Part shown: one piece after another, positions 53,750 through 62,808 of the stretch
Layout: each line of letters starts with the position of its first letter
Numbering within the stretch: position 1 is the stretch's first letter
NCBI GenBank assembly: GCA_963971575.1
Contig: OZ020625.1
Coordinates: 1,550,001 to 1,614,000 of the forward strand
DNA from: Liopterus haemorrhoidalis
Lineage: Eukaryota; Arthropoda; Insecta; Coleoptera; Dytiscidae
DNA: 64,000 bases
Direction of reading: 5' to 3'
Made by a program: the position numbers and the translations under genes
Notes under the pieces: generated by a model
What the model was told of the DNA's origin: nothing
Seen by the model: only the letters and a program-made list of their open reading frames with translations
The model's database searches: none

Positions 53750-56700
53750 GGTCTGTGTACACGTGCAGAGCAAATTCGGCTAAAAGGATTTTTATGAAAC
53801 TTCATATTTAAGCTTCTGCCATCAATGGCACGAGTTGATCAACTTTGGGTAAAAATCGGTTGACTAGAAATGGGAGTTTACTCGTGTCGGCTTTAAAATT
53901 TTTGCGAATATTTCACAATAGAGAAATATTTCGAAAATATCTATTTAACAAAAGTTGCTATTAAAGCAATAATTAACAACTTTTATTTGAGACATTTTTT
54001 GATAAATCAGCATAAATTAAACAAGTACTTTGTGATGGCGGTCGGTTCTGTGATGGCCACAGCTGATTTTTTTGATTTAACCTCACCTAATAAAGTTTAA
54101 GTGATCCTGTTTATCTTTATTCCTTCAAGATTGTTTTAAGGACGTCCCTTTAGAGTAAGGGGTTATTTTCTTATGACCCTTGGTCACTTATCTGTCGCAT
54201 AAAGCTAAGTATCAACAGAGCTATAAACTTTCTAGTCCCTATCCACATCTTATGAATCATTAGACAATATTTAGTCCTCTTAAGTATTCATACTAAAACT
54301 TTAACGAGGTAAAGTTTCTGTTAATTAAGTCGATAGCAGTTAAGTTTGCTGTTAGGTTTTTTGAACTACTTTTTTGAAGACTTTAAAATTACTCCCTCCG
54401 TCCGGAATTATGGTATACATTTTGATTTTTTTCTTTTCTGAAAGTATGACATACATTTACCAATTTTAATTAATTAGAATGATTTTATGAAATAATGGGT
54501 TGTGTAATAAATTCCCGCGTTTTTTTGTTTATAAGATTTATTGAAGAAAACAATAATTATAGTAACAAATCAATCAATAATATATTCTCCATCATTATTT
54601 ACAACCTGTTCCCACCTATCGACCAACTTGTTGATGCCGACTCGCCAAAAATCTTTTGATTTTGTGTTGAAGAAGTTTGTGAGCTAGGTTTCGAGGTCTT
54701 CATCGTTAGTGAAGGGTACGTCCCTCATTTGGTTCGACATGGAGCGGAAAAGGTGATAATCCGTTGGCGCAAGGTCCGGAGTGTATGGTGGATGCGATAG
54801 AACCTCCCATTTGAGATCATTGAGATTTTGTGGCCATCGCTCAAGTTATGTGGCACCCAAATCTCAAGTTTTTGAGTAAAGCCCATGGAGTAGAGATGGT
54901 TAGCGATGGTCGTAATGGTACATTCCATCTTTTCGGCCAACTCTCGTGTTGTTTGACGACCATCTTCCTTCAAAAACATCTTGAGACGATCATCGTCGAA
55001 GCCGGAAGGTTGGCCGGAGCGAGGTGCATCACCAAGGTCAAAATTGCCATTTTTAAACTTGGAAGACCAATCTTGCGCGGTCCTCAGAGCTATAGCATCT
55101 ACACCATATACGTCACAAACGTCGCGAGCTGCTTCCGTAGCTTTTTGACCACGATGAAAGGCAAAATAGTGCAGATGTTGAAAATGACTTTTTTTACCTC
55201 CTGGAACTTCCATTTCAAAAGCCTCAAATTCAATTAAAATTAATTAATTCCGAAAATTAAAGCAGATAAGTTTGTAGAGCACGAAAAACACTTAACAATG
55301 CATACTTAAACTTAACCTAACAAAACACAAAATTGCGGGAAATAGATAAAATACAAAAAACGCAGGAATTTATTACACAACCTAATATTTACAAATATCT
55401 AGTAAAACAAAGAATAATAGAAATTTTTTTAATTTAACAAGGACGTGGTTGTCTCCACAGCTTGTATGGAACATGATGCTGTTTGTAATCGTCCCTTACG
55501 ATGAAGTTTTGCCTTATTAATGTACGGAATCTTATAGGAATTCACATTTGCTAACATGGTTGCTTCTACACAAGTTTGCAATATTAGAAAAACATTATCA
55601 AGGGTATGTTTAATGCATTAAATGCATTTTGTACGCATTCAATCAGTTCGTCGATTGTATTCGGTGAAGCTGTATGTTGTAAGGATTGTACAGAATTGAA
55701 AAAGCCAAGATCCAGATTAAAATCTGGATTATTTGGTGGTTGTGATTTAAGTGGATTTGGAACTTCTTACTTAAACGATTAGCAATGGCATTTTCGGTCA
55801 ATTTATGTGGCTGCCATATCCGTTTTTCTGGATTTTTCCCATGGTTTTTAAATGTAATGAAATGGTTGATTTATCGACTTTGAGCTAATGAGCCAATTGA
55901 GTGGTTGAGCAGAGTTTTTTTCCAATAGAGTTGTTCATCATCAAAACCAGCCATCTCCATTCTTTCTGAATCTTTCCCATGTCGTTGTAGCGAGCCCGGT
56001 ACGTTACTTTACAACGTACCTTTTATTATCAACTAGATAGCAAGCCTGTGATATTATATAAATTCTGATCTCTAACTGAAATGAGATTCATGACTAAAGG
56101 AGTTCGGGTATTAGGCGTGAGTGTTATCCAGGGTTCATCATTACGATATGTGAATTAAATGATATGTATTTGTACTTACCAACAGACTGACCAGGTATCT
56201 AGTAATTAGTCTGGATCTTAACTATTCACTTAAGTTCTTAAAGGTGAAGGTTTACACACGTTAAGTAAGACGCTTTAAAACTGAATTTGATTTATTATAA
56301 TCAGGGCTCGGACGTTTTTAGGTAAATCTGTACTAACGACATTATTAATGAAATGTTCATAGACGTAAAAAAATTCACATCATGATATCAATAAATGAGT
56401 ACTCGTTATCTAAAAACATTCCTGTCTTATTAATACAAATGCTACTACATATGTTTTTCCATAATGTGCATTGTTGAATGCAATATCATTGTGAGATGTT
56501 GTCATTGTTAAGAAATGTTATTTTAAAAAAACATTTCTTTAAATGCAAACGTGAAATACATTCAAACCTGTAATATTTTGAACCGTTATTTAATCTGTTT
56601 AAACTTTGCAAGTCCTGTCAACTATTTATTTTTCGTCTGAACTGTGAACAGAGATGAACAATAATACTTATAGGTATTTAGATTTAGAGAGAGCCTGCTT

Positions 56701-59700
56701 GGGAGCAACTCACTCTGTTGTTTCTTTTTCTGGATCGAAAGATTATCATTTTCAACAAAATACATCATTTTTCTGATTGTTATTTTTGTTTCAGGTGGAA
56801 CTGCTGAGGAACAGTCTATGTAGAACTAGAGTGAAGGTTTCTCAAGCTCTTGAGAACATGGTCCAGTATGTCGAAACTTACAGCGAGTACGATCCCCTCA
56901 TAACTGGAACTCAGCCTAGTAATCCATGGGTTAGCGAAGATCTGACTTACTGGCAACTCAACAGCGCACTGTAAGTATAACAGCTTTGTAAATTACATCT
57001 AGAAGTATTTTTTTCCTCTTTATATGGAAGCTTACATTCTCTAGAATATGTTAATACTTAGATCTGTCCATTATCCCTTCAATTTTTATTATTGGGCTAG
57101 TTACAGATGAAGAAAAAAACATTCCTAAATCAGGATTTTGAAAAAATAAGTGATCTATTTACCATTCAAAGAGGCGTAAAGCAGGGCTGCCTATTTTTAT
57201 TCAATTTTTTATTTTTTTTTAGTGTGGAGATTCCAACAGAGAAGAGGGTTAGAAGATGGGGTCTTTCAATGGAAGAACTTGTCTCTGATCCAACGGGTCT
57301 TCATGAGTTTACAGCTTATCTTCGGAAAGAATATTCTCATGAAAATATTCGTTTTTGGATGGCTGTCAATGACCTAAGAAGATCTAGTCAAAGTCAGATA
57401 CAGAGAAAGGTGTCCGAGATTTTTGAGTAAGTACCACAAGTGATGGAACGAATGGCGATAACTGAAAATTTTCCCCGGTTTGAAGAAAAAAAAAAGTTTT
57501 TCGATTTAAACCAAAATGTAGTTTTAGAGTAACTTGGGGGTTAAATGGAAAAAATGTTTTAAAAAAATCCCTATTTCTTAGATTTTGAGATTTGACGAAA
57601 AGAAACATTTTTTAAAAATCATATTAACTTCAAAATGTGTTTATCGGCAACCATAAAATAATAAATGCATTATATGAGCCGTTGATTTTGAAAGTGAGAC
57701 AAGTTCACTTTTCGTTATTTCTAGATTTTTAATGTTTTGCATTTGAATGGAATTAAAAATATTCCTAAGGAGTAATAGGGATTTGCAGCTAAGCACCCTA
57801 CCATCTGGTGAGCGTTTCATGAACTTGTGTACATCAGATAACATTTCGTTTTGTGTATTGGTTTTGTATGAAGTTTGTTTTTAAAGTTTTATTATAATCA
57901 TTGAAAAATGTATAATACATATTGTTGTGTGCCTATGTGCAATTCATTGAAAAGAAGAAACCCGGAAATATCGTTTCATTTGTTTCCACTAATATCAGAC
58001 ACCGTACGGTTCGAAACAAAATTGGGAAAGCAAGAGGTTAGGAATCGACGCGATGTTTAGATAAACAATTTAAAAATTGGAAAAAAAAAGTGAGCCCTTG
58101 TATCAAAGTTTGCTCATTACATTTTAATGATAGTGACTACAAAAAATATTTTCAATTTTGTATTTATTATCGCATATCTTGAAAATTCCTGTTATTGTGT
58201 GTGGGTTTGTAATGCACAAGTCTCTAGGCATAATGCATAAATCTTTATGAACTCTCTGTTTTTTTCAGTGACTCCACACAATATTATATGCCCAGCATTG
58301 TAGATTTCTACCCCTTGGTAAACAACACGGGAATTATTATTTCCCCCAATATAGTTAAAATAATCGACAATGGAAAACCGCCATAACTTAAAACCAGATC
58401 ACAAAATGTAGTATTTTAGATGTTTACAAGTAATGTCACTTCACAAAATCAGAAAATCCCAAACAATTATTTATTTTTTGTCGTTTTTTGATACACTTTT
58501 CGCTATTATTTACTAGTAAATGTCAAGTGGTATCTGATTTAAAATGATTTCAAAAAAATCCGTGTGGCGCTACGATCTTAAAATTTTTCCCCTATAGACT
58601 TATTTTACATTTTTGGTATTCTCAATGCATGTAATTTTATTATACGATAAATGTTATCTGCGTTATTTGAAAAAAGTCGTGGTTTTGGTGTACCTAAATG
58701 GACTGGTCTCACTTTCAAAGGCAATGATTTGCTGAAAATATTGATTTCTCCTAATGAAATGGAATTATAGTAGCAAACAAATGAAAATTTTATTTAATTA
58801 TTTATTTTATTTCAATACAATTTTATTATTTGTTAGAAAAATAACAATAAAAACAAAACAAAAATTTAATTTTATAGAAAAAAATTTAAAAATATGAAAC
58901 AATATTCAATTATAAGTTGTATACAGTCTGTTTCAAACGCTTAGGCGGAACTAGATTTTGCAATTTAGTTACTTTCATCGCTTAAATCGTGCTTTTCGGC
59001 CGTTTTGTTTAAGCTTTGTAAATCATACTTACGATAAACATTTTTTGGTTAAGGTTAATATCATTTTAAAATGTCATTTTCTTTATATTTTGATTTTTTG
59101 TGTAATTCTTAATACAAATTTCCCATTTATTTATTTTTTTGTCATTAAAATATATAAAAAAATAATTTAATTTTGACATAGGTCATTCGTTTCCATGGTT
59201 TCATTGTTGTAATTTTAAATTTTGACATTCCAACGTGAAAAATGTAATAACCCAATAAAGGTCCCTTGTCGTGACAACCTAAAAGAACGAAATTCCCATT
59301 TAGTTCCGCCTAAGCGTTTGAAAGACTGTACATATAAATTATATTTTGTTAGTTTAGACTTTTAAGATTTTTAAAGTATTCATGATGAATGAGTGGTATA
59401 TAAAGTAATAAATCCATCATATCTTTATATTTTTCTTTAGTAATAGCCGTAGTTTTTTCATATAAATATGGTAATATTATTTTTCCGAAATTTCACGGCC
59501 TACCGCACTTTGGTGATAAAACAAGAGTTCTAAATTGTGAATCTTTTTCTATTGACGTTTTATAAAACATTTTATATGGCGCATTTCTCAAAATCTTATC
59601 CAGGAAATATTCAACTAGTTAACTATTTCTCCATCAGTATTTCTTCCTTCTTTTTAAAATTGCCTCCTCGAGAGGTTTGGTAGAGTAAAAGTCTTCACTT

Positions 59701-62700
59701 TTCATTTCATGTACTAAAAAGGGATTATGCTTGCGACATTTTTGTATCAATTTATAATAATCCTGGGGTATTAATCGGGTTTCGGTTCGAGAGAATTTAT
59801 TCGAGTGGACTTGTCCCACTTTCAAAATCAATGCATTTGAAATAGTGTTGACCATATAAACTAACAGTAACAAATTTGTACTGATATTGAGTCGATATTT
59901 ATTGTAAATGATTAAAAACATGAAGTAAATCTCAATTTGTAATAAGACGTAACATTAACTCATATTTTTCACAAAATGGATTTATCTCATTTTCAAAATC
60001 AACGGCTCATATGTTCAACTGTAGATACAGAGAGCTGTTCATATTGCACGCCGTGCATAATATGACACACATACGTACTCATCCATATTTTTTTCTCGTA
60101 GGGAATTTTTGGCACCAGGAGCACCTTGTGAAATAAACATCGATGGGAAGACCATGGAAAGGGTTCACCAAGAGTTGAAAACTCCAACTAGATTTACTTT
60201 TGATTCCGCTGCTGAGCATGTTTATACATTGCTATTAAAAAAAGACTGCTATCCTAGGTTCATCAGATCTGAGCACTATAAAAATTTACTTGCCAGCGGT
60301 ATACAGCCTAGCCACAAAAAAAGGTAAGTGACAATATCCATGAACAAATTATACATTTAAGTGAAAAAAAAATGTTTATAAGGGTTCGAACACGTAGAAA
60401 GATTGTTTTCACTTAAACTTAATATATATATTAAAACTTTCTTGTTTCCAGTTTTTTGTAGTGATACCTAATCACCTTTTTACCGACCGCCAACACTTAT
60501 AAGGGAGGTATTGTGATCATACCGATTTTGACATTTCGAGATTTCGATGGATCTCCACGAATTGAGGTCCCTACATAACGTTTTGACTATTTTTAGCATG
60601 GTGTCTGTCGGTCTGTCTGTCCGTCCGTCTGTCTGTTTGTCTGTGTACACGTGCAGAGCAAATTCGGCTAAAAGGATTTTTATGAAATTTCATATTTAAG
60701 CTTTTGACATCAATGGCACGAGTTGATCAACTTTTTGTAAAAATCAGTTGACTAGAAATGGGAGTTTACTCGTGTCCATTTTAGGATTTTTGCGAATATT
60801 TCACAACAGAAAAATATTTAACAAAAGTTACTACAAAAGCAATAACTAACAACTTTTATTTGAGACATTTTTTGATAAAACGAAAAAAAATTGAAATTTT
60901 TTAAAATTTTTTTGTATGTATTCTGTCTCATTTTGTAATACGAAACTGAGAGGGAAATTTCATTTTTTATGTTGTATATTCAAAATATGATCTTAAGGTG
61001 GTAATTCTGAAGTGGCACCTTTCAAAATATTTGACATGTCTATCACAATTTTGACATGTCAATCGCAATTTTGACATGTCAATTTGTTATCTGACATACA
61101 TAGTTTTTGAGTGAATATAACCTCGATATAATAAAACTTAACCAAATATTTAAAAGCCACGTTTACAAGTTCACATGTTTCCATATTCACATATTTAAAA
61201 GTCTATATACACCACAACAGTCACCAAAGTAACCAGATCTAGTTTCGTATTACAAAATGGGACAGATTATATCTATTTTTTTCATACTTATATATAACGT
61301 TTCCATGGTCATGATAAATAATATCTCTGTTAGAAAATATTAGGCCAAGTTATTTCTACTCTGTCGCTAGAATATATTTTATACAAGAACTTTGTGATGG
61401 CGGTCGGTACTGTGGTGGACACAGCTGATTTTTTATAGTTTATTTTCATAGTTATAAGGTTTCTTGTTAGTTATTTAGTTATTTATATTTTTGTTAATTA
61501 GGAAGTAGATTTAATTGGGATATTTAGTAAGAGAAAATAATGTACAGTAATACCTCGTTACTCGACTGCCTCTTAGCTCGACGTTTTCGCCACTCGACGT
61601 AAATGTCGAGAGTGAGAGTCGACGGAAGCATCGCTATCCGACGCGTGATCGAATACCGATCACGTGATACATATTTTGGTAAACAAAGCTAAATGAACGC
61701 ATGGCCAGCAGTTTGCGCCTTGACGACAACAACTCAGATTTAGTGCAGCTATGAACTTTTTGTTTTTTGCTAAAATAAGTGATTTATATTTATAATTATG
61801 GGTCCAAAGGATAGAAATGCAAGCATAGCTAAAAGGAAAACATATACATACAGTAGGTGGCCAAATTATTAGAGACAGCACACCCCCCCTGTAATTTTCA
61901 AGTTTAAATGCATTTTGTGAGAAAATAAATTGTTTTTAAATCATTTTTCTTCTATATTCTTGTTGCTGGTATCATTATTATTTTAAAAAGCGGGAGATCG
62001 CCAAAGAAATCATCACCACCAAGCGGCTATTTATAGAAACCCTTATCAGAGAGTGGCATCACAACCCCAATCTCCGACACAACGCAAAAGTCTGCATAGA
62101 AAGCATGCCCAAACGCCTGGAAGCCGCAATCGCAGCAAAGGGTGGCATTACAAAATATTAAGATTTTACTTAATTTGTTAAATTAACACTTTTTATACAA
62201 AAATAAATGATTATGAATAAGCAATTATGTCGTTTTATATTCTAAATAAAGCACTCTAATGAATAAAAATAAATACGAGACCCAAAGCCACTTATTTCCT
62301 CATTAAATTCATTTGAAAATTACAAAAAATCTGCACTGTCCCTAATAATTTGGTCACCCGCTGTATTTGTATATCCTTATATGTATATGTACATATGATT
62401 TCCTTTATTTCTTATAGAGAAATTCGACTCGTCACTCGACACTTTTTCAGAACGAATTAACGTCGAGTGGCGAGGTATTACTGTACTCTAATTCGAGGTC
62501 GAAAGGCAAGAATAAAGATATTATTGATTGATATAAATTTTGGTCTTAATAACTTTTTTTTGTAGATTTTTCGGATTCGGGCCTACTAAGAAAAAAACCA
62601 GTACTACAGTTGCTCCGAATCCTGCTTTACTTCAACAGCAGGCTGGGAACAGTTCGACTGCGGTAGGTTGCGGTGCATTATCGAGAAGGAGAGGTTCTGA

Positions 62701-62808
62701 CCGATCGTTAAGCGGTAGTGCACACGAACTAGCCATCTCGGGTGTTAGAGATAATAGCCGGGTTCCACATAGCCACAGTCAAAGTAACCTCAGTGATATA
62801 CCGTACAG
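50017..62808 (+). CDS. R7-family regulator of G-protein signalling (RGS6/7/9/11-like), partial gene
   Basis: Eight exons join in phase to about 490 residues: DEP domain (about 1-85), DEP helical extension (86-about 195), linker, GGL domain (about 210-268, with the NPW motif that pairs with G-beta-5), RGS domain (about 275-405) and a basic/serine-rich C-terminus. R7 proteins bind Gbeta5 through GGL, are membrane-targeted through DEP-interacting anchors, and accelerate GTP hydrolysis on Gi/o alpha subunits. All introns use GT..AG. The first visible ATG sits directly after a splice acceptor and aligns with an internal methionine of vertebrate RGS7, so true 5' exons lie upstream; the last visible exon ends at a donor, so more exons lie downstream of 64 kb. 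Insect ortholog of RGS7 is likely; I leave the symbol blank because paralogue assignment needs a tree. Confidence 0.95.
50367..50473 (+). CDS. R7 RGS exon b: DEP domain, second half
   Basis: Acceptor TTTTACAG; donor CAG/GTGAGA, phase 0. Encodes EALNIANQLCQYGYFFPVSD ... DDSSLYRFQ, completing DEP with the conserved GYFFP and YRFQ. Confidence 0.95.
50866..50958 (+). mobile_element. HINE-1 5' fragment in an RGS intron
   Basis: TTTTTACCGACCGCCAACAT ... GGATCTCCACGAATTGAGGT, truncated before the microsatellite. It ends 65 bp before exon c. Confidence 0.8.
51023..51211 (+). CDS. R7 RGS exon c: DEP helical extension, first part
   Basis: Acceptor GTTTTTAG; donor CAA/GTAAGA, phase 0. Encodes TPYYWPWQHRTPDNVEYAIY ... 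KWDFITLQAEEQ, matching the TPY.WP ... DYA.YL.KR pattern of R7 proteins. 63 codons. Confidence 0.95.
51341..52495 (+). mobile_element. Tc1-like DDE element in an RGS intron
   Basis: TIRs GTCGGATTGCTGATA and reverse complement, flanked by TA (possibly TATA). The transposase C-terminus lies at 51672-52070. It sits between exons c and d in sense orientation. Confidence 0.85.
51672..52070 (+). pseudogene. DDE transposase C-terminal half (LPPYHCQFNPIELIWG type)
   Basis: Reads TLVQTYGHEVLRLPPYHCQF then NPIELIWGITKNYY to an acidic end SDSSDDDDIMHYSD and stop. The LPPYHC..NPIELIW motif with its glutamate is typical of a Tc1-related DD-E transposase group widespread in arthropods. The N-terminal and first catalytic regions are not recognisable; an unrelated ORF (51431-51640) precedes it. 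Confidence 0.85.
52623..52691 (+). mobile_element. HINE-2 5' scrap
   Basis: TAGGGTTTTGTAGGTATGAC, then CCTCACTGATGTG and three TCTG units. It ends at the LINE scrap. Confidence 0.75.
52698..52778 (-). pseudogene. LINE RT fragment, twin of 22616-22696
   Basis: The minus strand reads VNIASGVPQGYYLGPLLFTI then FINHVL and stop. Both copies have the same borders and the same upstream AT-rich run (TATATATACTTGTT), so this scrap has been copied as part of a short repeat. Confidence 0.8.
53022..53204 (+). CDS. R7 RGS exon d: DHEX end and linker
   Basis: Acceptor GTGCACAG; donor GAG/GTAAGA, phase 0. Encodes VKLAKERKKGDKIVSDSQER then AYWRVYRPPPG, with the conserved DSQERA.W..RP.PG. The tail is arginine-rich (RRNGSRQRRRTIEDCKRE). 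The preceding intron of 1.8 kb holds a Tc1-like element and a HINE-2/LINE scrap. Confidence 0.94.
53547..54073 (+). mobile_element. HINE-2 3' hairpin fused to HINE-1, second case
   Basis: ACCTACAAAACCCTGAAATG, the hairpin GTGTGAAAATTCACAC, CAATTTTT, then HINE-1 from ACCGACCGCC to GGCCACAGCTGATTTTTTT. Part of HINE-1 before the 3' end (around 54010) is deleted. GTCT tract at 53718-53745. Confidence 0.8.
54498..55382 (-). pseudogene. Nested mariner, internally deleted
   Basis: TIRs GGTTGTGTAATAAATTCC and reverse complement; TA at the right, TG (mutated) at the left. Minus strand: MEVPGGKKSHFQHLHYFAFH ... TREL.EKMECTITTIANHL, then WVPHNLSDGH, then a jump to the C-terminal third (NDLKWEVLSHPPYTPDLAPT then DYHLF) in another frame and on to RWEQVVNNDGEYIID. 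The middle with the first two catalytic D residues is deleted. Confidence 0.9.
55436..55992 (-). pseudogene. Plant-type (DD39D-like) mariner transposase, C-terminal part
   Basis: Minus strand: helix-turn-helix scrap LKVDKSTISLHLKTMGKIQK, a large deletion, then SQPPNNPDFNLDLGFFNSVQ followed by SLQ, TIDELIECVQNAFN, VFLILQTC and NSYKIPYINKAKLHRKGRLQ. The SQPPN.PD.N.LDLGFF..(L/I)Q.LQ motif around the third catalytic D, and the later Y.IPH..K..L.R.G.L block, are those of plant mariner-like (Soymar/Osmar type) transposases. Two frameshifts; no functional enzyme. Confidence 0.8.
55993..56794. other. RGS intron DNA, one mariner A scrap
   Basis: A family A-like stretch (ATATCAATAAATGAG then CTAAAAACATTCCTGTC) is at 56386-56428. 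Otherwise no feature seen. TACGTTACTTTACAACGTACC near 56000 is a small hairpin. Confidence 0.5.
56795..56970 (+). CDS. R7 RGS exon e: GGL domain
   Basis: Acceptor TTGTTTCAG; donor CT/GTAAGT, phase 2. Encodes VELLRNSLCRTRVKVSQALE ... SEYDPLITG.QPSNPWVSED and LTYWQLNSAL. The helix and the DP....SNPW motif are those of the G-gamma-like domain that binds G-beta-5. The preceding 3.6-kb intron contains the plant-type mariner. Confidence 0.95.
57107..57213 (+). pseudogene. LINE RT fragment in an RGS intron
   Basis: Reads SDLFTIQRGVKQGCLFLFNF. F.I.RGVKQGC..S..LFN is an RTE/CR1-type RT motif; the SP residues of the usual LSPLLFN are lost. It ends in the polypyrimidine tract of the acceptor of exon f and may contribute to that tract. 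Confidence 0.65.
57223..57426 (+). CDS. R7 RGS exon f: RGS domain, first half
   Basis: Acceptor T-rich tract then AG; donor GA/GTAAGT, phase 2. Encodes VEIPTEKRVRRWGLSMEELV and EYSHENIRFWMAVNDLRR, holding the E-N pair that contacts G-alpha switch regions. A LINE RT scrap lies in the intron directly upstream and is in the same frame, but is separated by the acceptor. Confidence 0.95.
57480..57610 (-). repeat. Single satellite monomer in an RGS intron
   Basis: On the minus strand this resembles the 147-bp array (AATTTTTTTAAAACATTTTT-like core followed by CATTTAACCCCCAAGTTACT). Solitary copy. Confidence 0.45.
57908..58160 (+). pseudogene. THAP zinc-finger domain fragment
   Basis: Reads MYNTYCCVPMCNSLKRRNPE ISFHLFP, then after frameshifts KVCSLHFNDSDYKKYF. 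The C..C, FH.FP and VCS.HF..SDY spacing matches the THAP (C2CH) DNA-binding domain found at the N-terminus of P-element-type transposases. At least two frameshifts and one stop lie between the halves, so this is not a host THAP gene. Confidence 0.8.
58924..59328. mobile_element. 405-bp CAGTCTGTT MITE, copy 3
   Basis: Flanked by TA (58922-58923, 59329-59330), same sequence as 190-595 and 691-1096. It is nested in the P-like element. Confidence 0.9.
59634..59921 (-). pseudogene. Unrecognised antisense ORF in the P-like element
   Basis: 95 codons, including RLIPQDYYKLIQKCRKHNPF and SEDFYSTKPLEEAILKRRKK. Charged, coding-like composition distinct from the AT-rich surroundings. I do not recognise the family; it may be a second gene of the element or another insertion. 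Confidence 0.35.
60102..60323 (+). CDS. R7 RGS exon g: RGS domain, second half
   Basis: Acceptor TCTCGTAG; donor AAAG/GTAAGT, phase 2. Encodes EFLAPGAPCEINIDGKTMER ... FTFDSAAEHVYTLLLKKDCY and PRFIRSEHYKNLL. EFLAPGAP..IN and KD.YPRFIRS are R7 hallmarks; cysteine stands where relatives usually have serine in KDSYPRF. The acceptor lies 90 bp beyond the end of the P-like transposon. Confidence 0.95.
60477..61436 (+). mobile_element. HINE-1 full copy, interrupted by a MITE
   Basis: ACCGACCGCCAACACTTATA at the left, GTCT tract 60602-60646, end GATGGCGGTCGGTACTGTGG followed by the hairpin and CAGCTGATTTTTTA. A 347-bp insertion lies at 60921-61267. It lies in the intron between exons g and h. Confidence 0.85.
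60921..61267. mobile_element. 347-bp MITE with 22-bp internal repeats
   Basis: TIRs TTCTGTCTCATTTTGTAATA / TATTACAAAATGGGACAGA are shared over about 27 bp. Inside, TTTTGACATGTCAATCGCAA-like units recur three times (61037-61085). The uninterrupted HINE-1 relatives confirm the insertion. Confidence 0.8.
61851..62363 (+). mobile_element. Tc1-like element nested in the Tigger-like element
   Basis: TIRs CAGTAGGTGGCCAAATTATT / AATAATTTGGTCACCCGCTG, flanked by TA. 513 bp; keeps only the last part of the transposase gene. Confidence 0.9.
61988..62161 (+). pseudogene. Tc1 transposase C-terminal fragment
   Basis: Reads KREIAKEIITTKRLFIETLI then REWHHNPNLRHNAKVCIESM and PKRLEAAIAAKGGITKY with stop. 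ESMP.R....I.AKGG.TKY is the standard end of Tc1-type transposases. The catalytic D, D and E are all upstream and lost. Confidence 0.9.
62566..62808 (+). CDS. R7 RGS exon h: C-terminal tail, continues
   Basis: Acceptor TTTTTGTAG; donor TACAG/GTAAGT, phase 2. Encodes FFGFGPTKKKTSTTVAPNPA, glutamines, then a serine/arginine-rich segment (GALSRRRGSDRSLSGSAHE) and SNLSDIPY. Variable tail, probably disordered and phosphorylated (inference). The gene continues past the window. Confidence 0.9.

Larger units (their letters stand above)
54392..55992 (-). mobile_element. Plant-type mariner with Stowaway-like terminus, 5'-truncated
   Basis: The left end, next to TA, reads CTCCCTCCGTCCGGAATTAT, nearly identical to the classic CTCCCTCCGTCCC terminus of plant Stowaway MITEs and plant mariners. 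The transposase remnant on the minus strand (55436-55992) belongs to the same plant-type group, in the orientation expected for this to be its 3' end. Another mariner (54498-55382) is nested between terminus and gene. I found no second terminus to the right. Confidence 0.75.
57672..60012 (+). mobile_element. P-element-like transposon with THAP domain, decayed
   Basis: Inverted ends ATATGAGCCGTTGATTTTGA (57672) and its reverse complement (ending 60012) enclose 2.34 kb. The motif CACTTTCAAAATCAA and variants (58708, 59817) recur inside, like subterminal repeats. A THAP-domain start follows the left end on plus; a separate coding-like ORF is on minus at 59634-59921. A 405-bp MITE is inserted at 58924. 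THAP plus TIRs suggests the P superfamily; I could not identify an 8-bp target duplication. Confidence 0.6.
61545..62483 (+). mobile_element. Tigger/pogo-like MITE with nested Tc1 element
   Basis: Ends CAGTAATACCTCGTTACTCG and CGAGGTATTACTG, flanked by TA (61543-61544, 62484-62485). The start at 61798 reads MGPKDRNASIAKRKTY and then runs into the nested insertion at 61851. Without the insertion it is about 424 bp. The DDE region is absent. Confidence 0.85.

Noticed and set aside
55636..55990. Plant DNA contamination as explanation of the plant-type mariner
   Set aside because: It lies in one intron between exons d and e of an animal R7 RGS gene and contains an insect-type mariner insertion; contamination would not give this layout, though assembly support should be confirmed.
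57107..57430. A 107-codon ORF starting in the intron and running into the RGS exon
   Set aside because: The first 39 codons are a LINE RT scrap. Splicing from exon e to an AG before 57107 would create an immediate stop, and the phase-correct acceptor is at 57221-57222.
57908..58160. A host THAP-domain gene
   Set aside because: At least two frameshifts and a stop separate the zinc-finger halves, and the region is bounded by inverted repeats.
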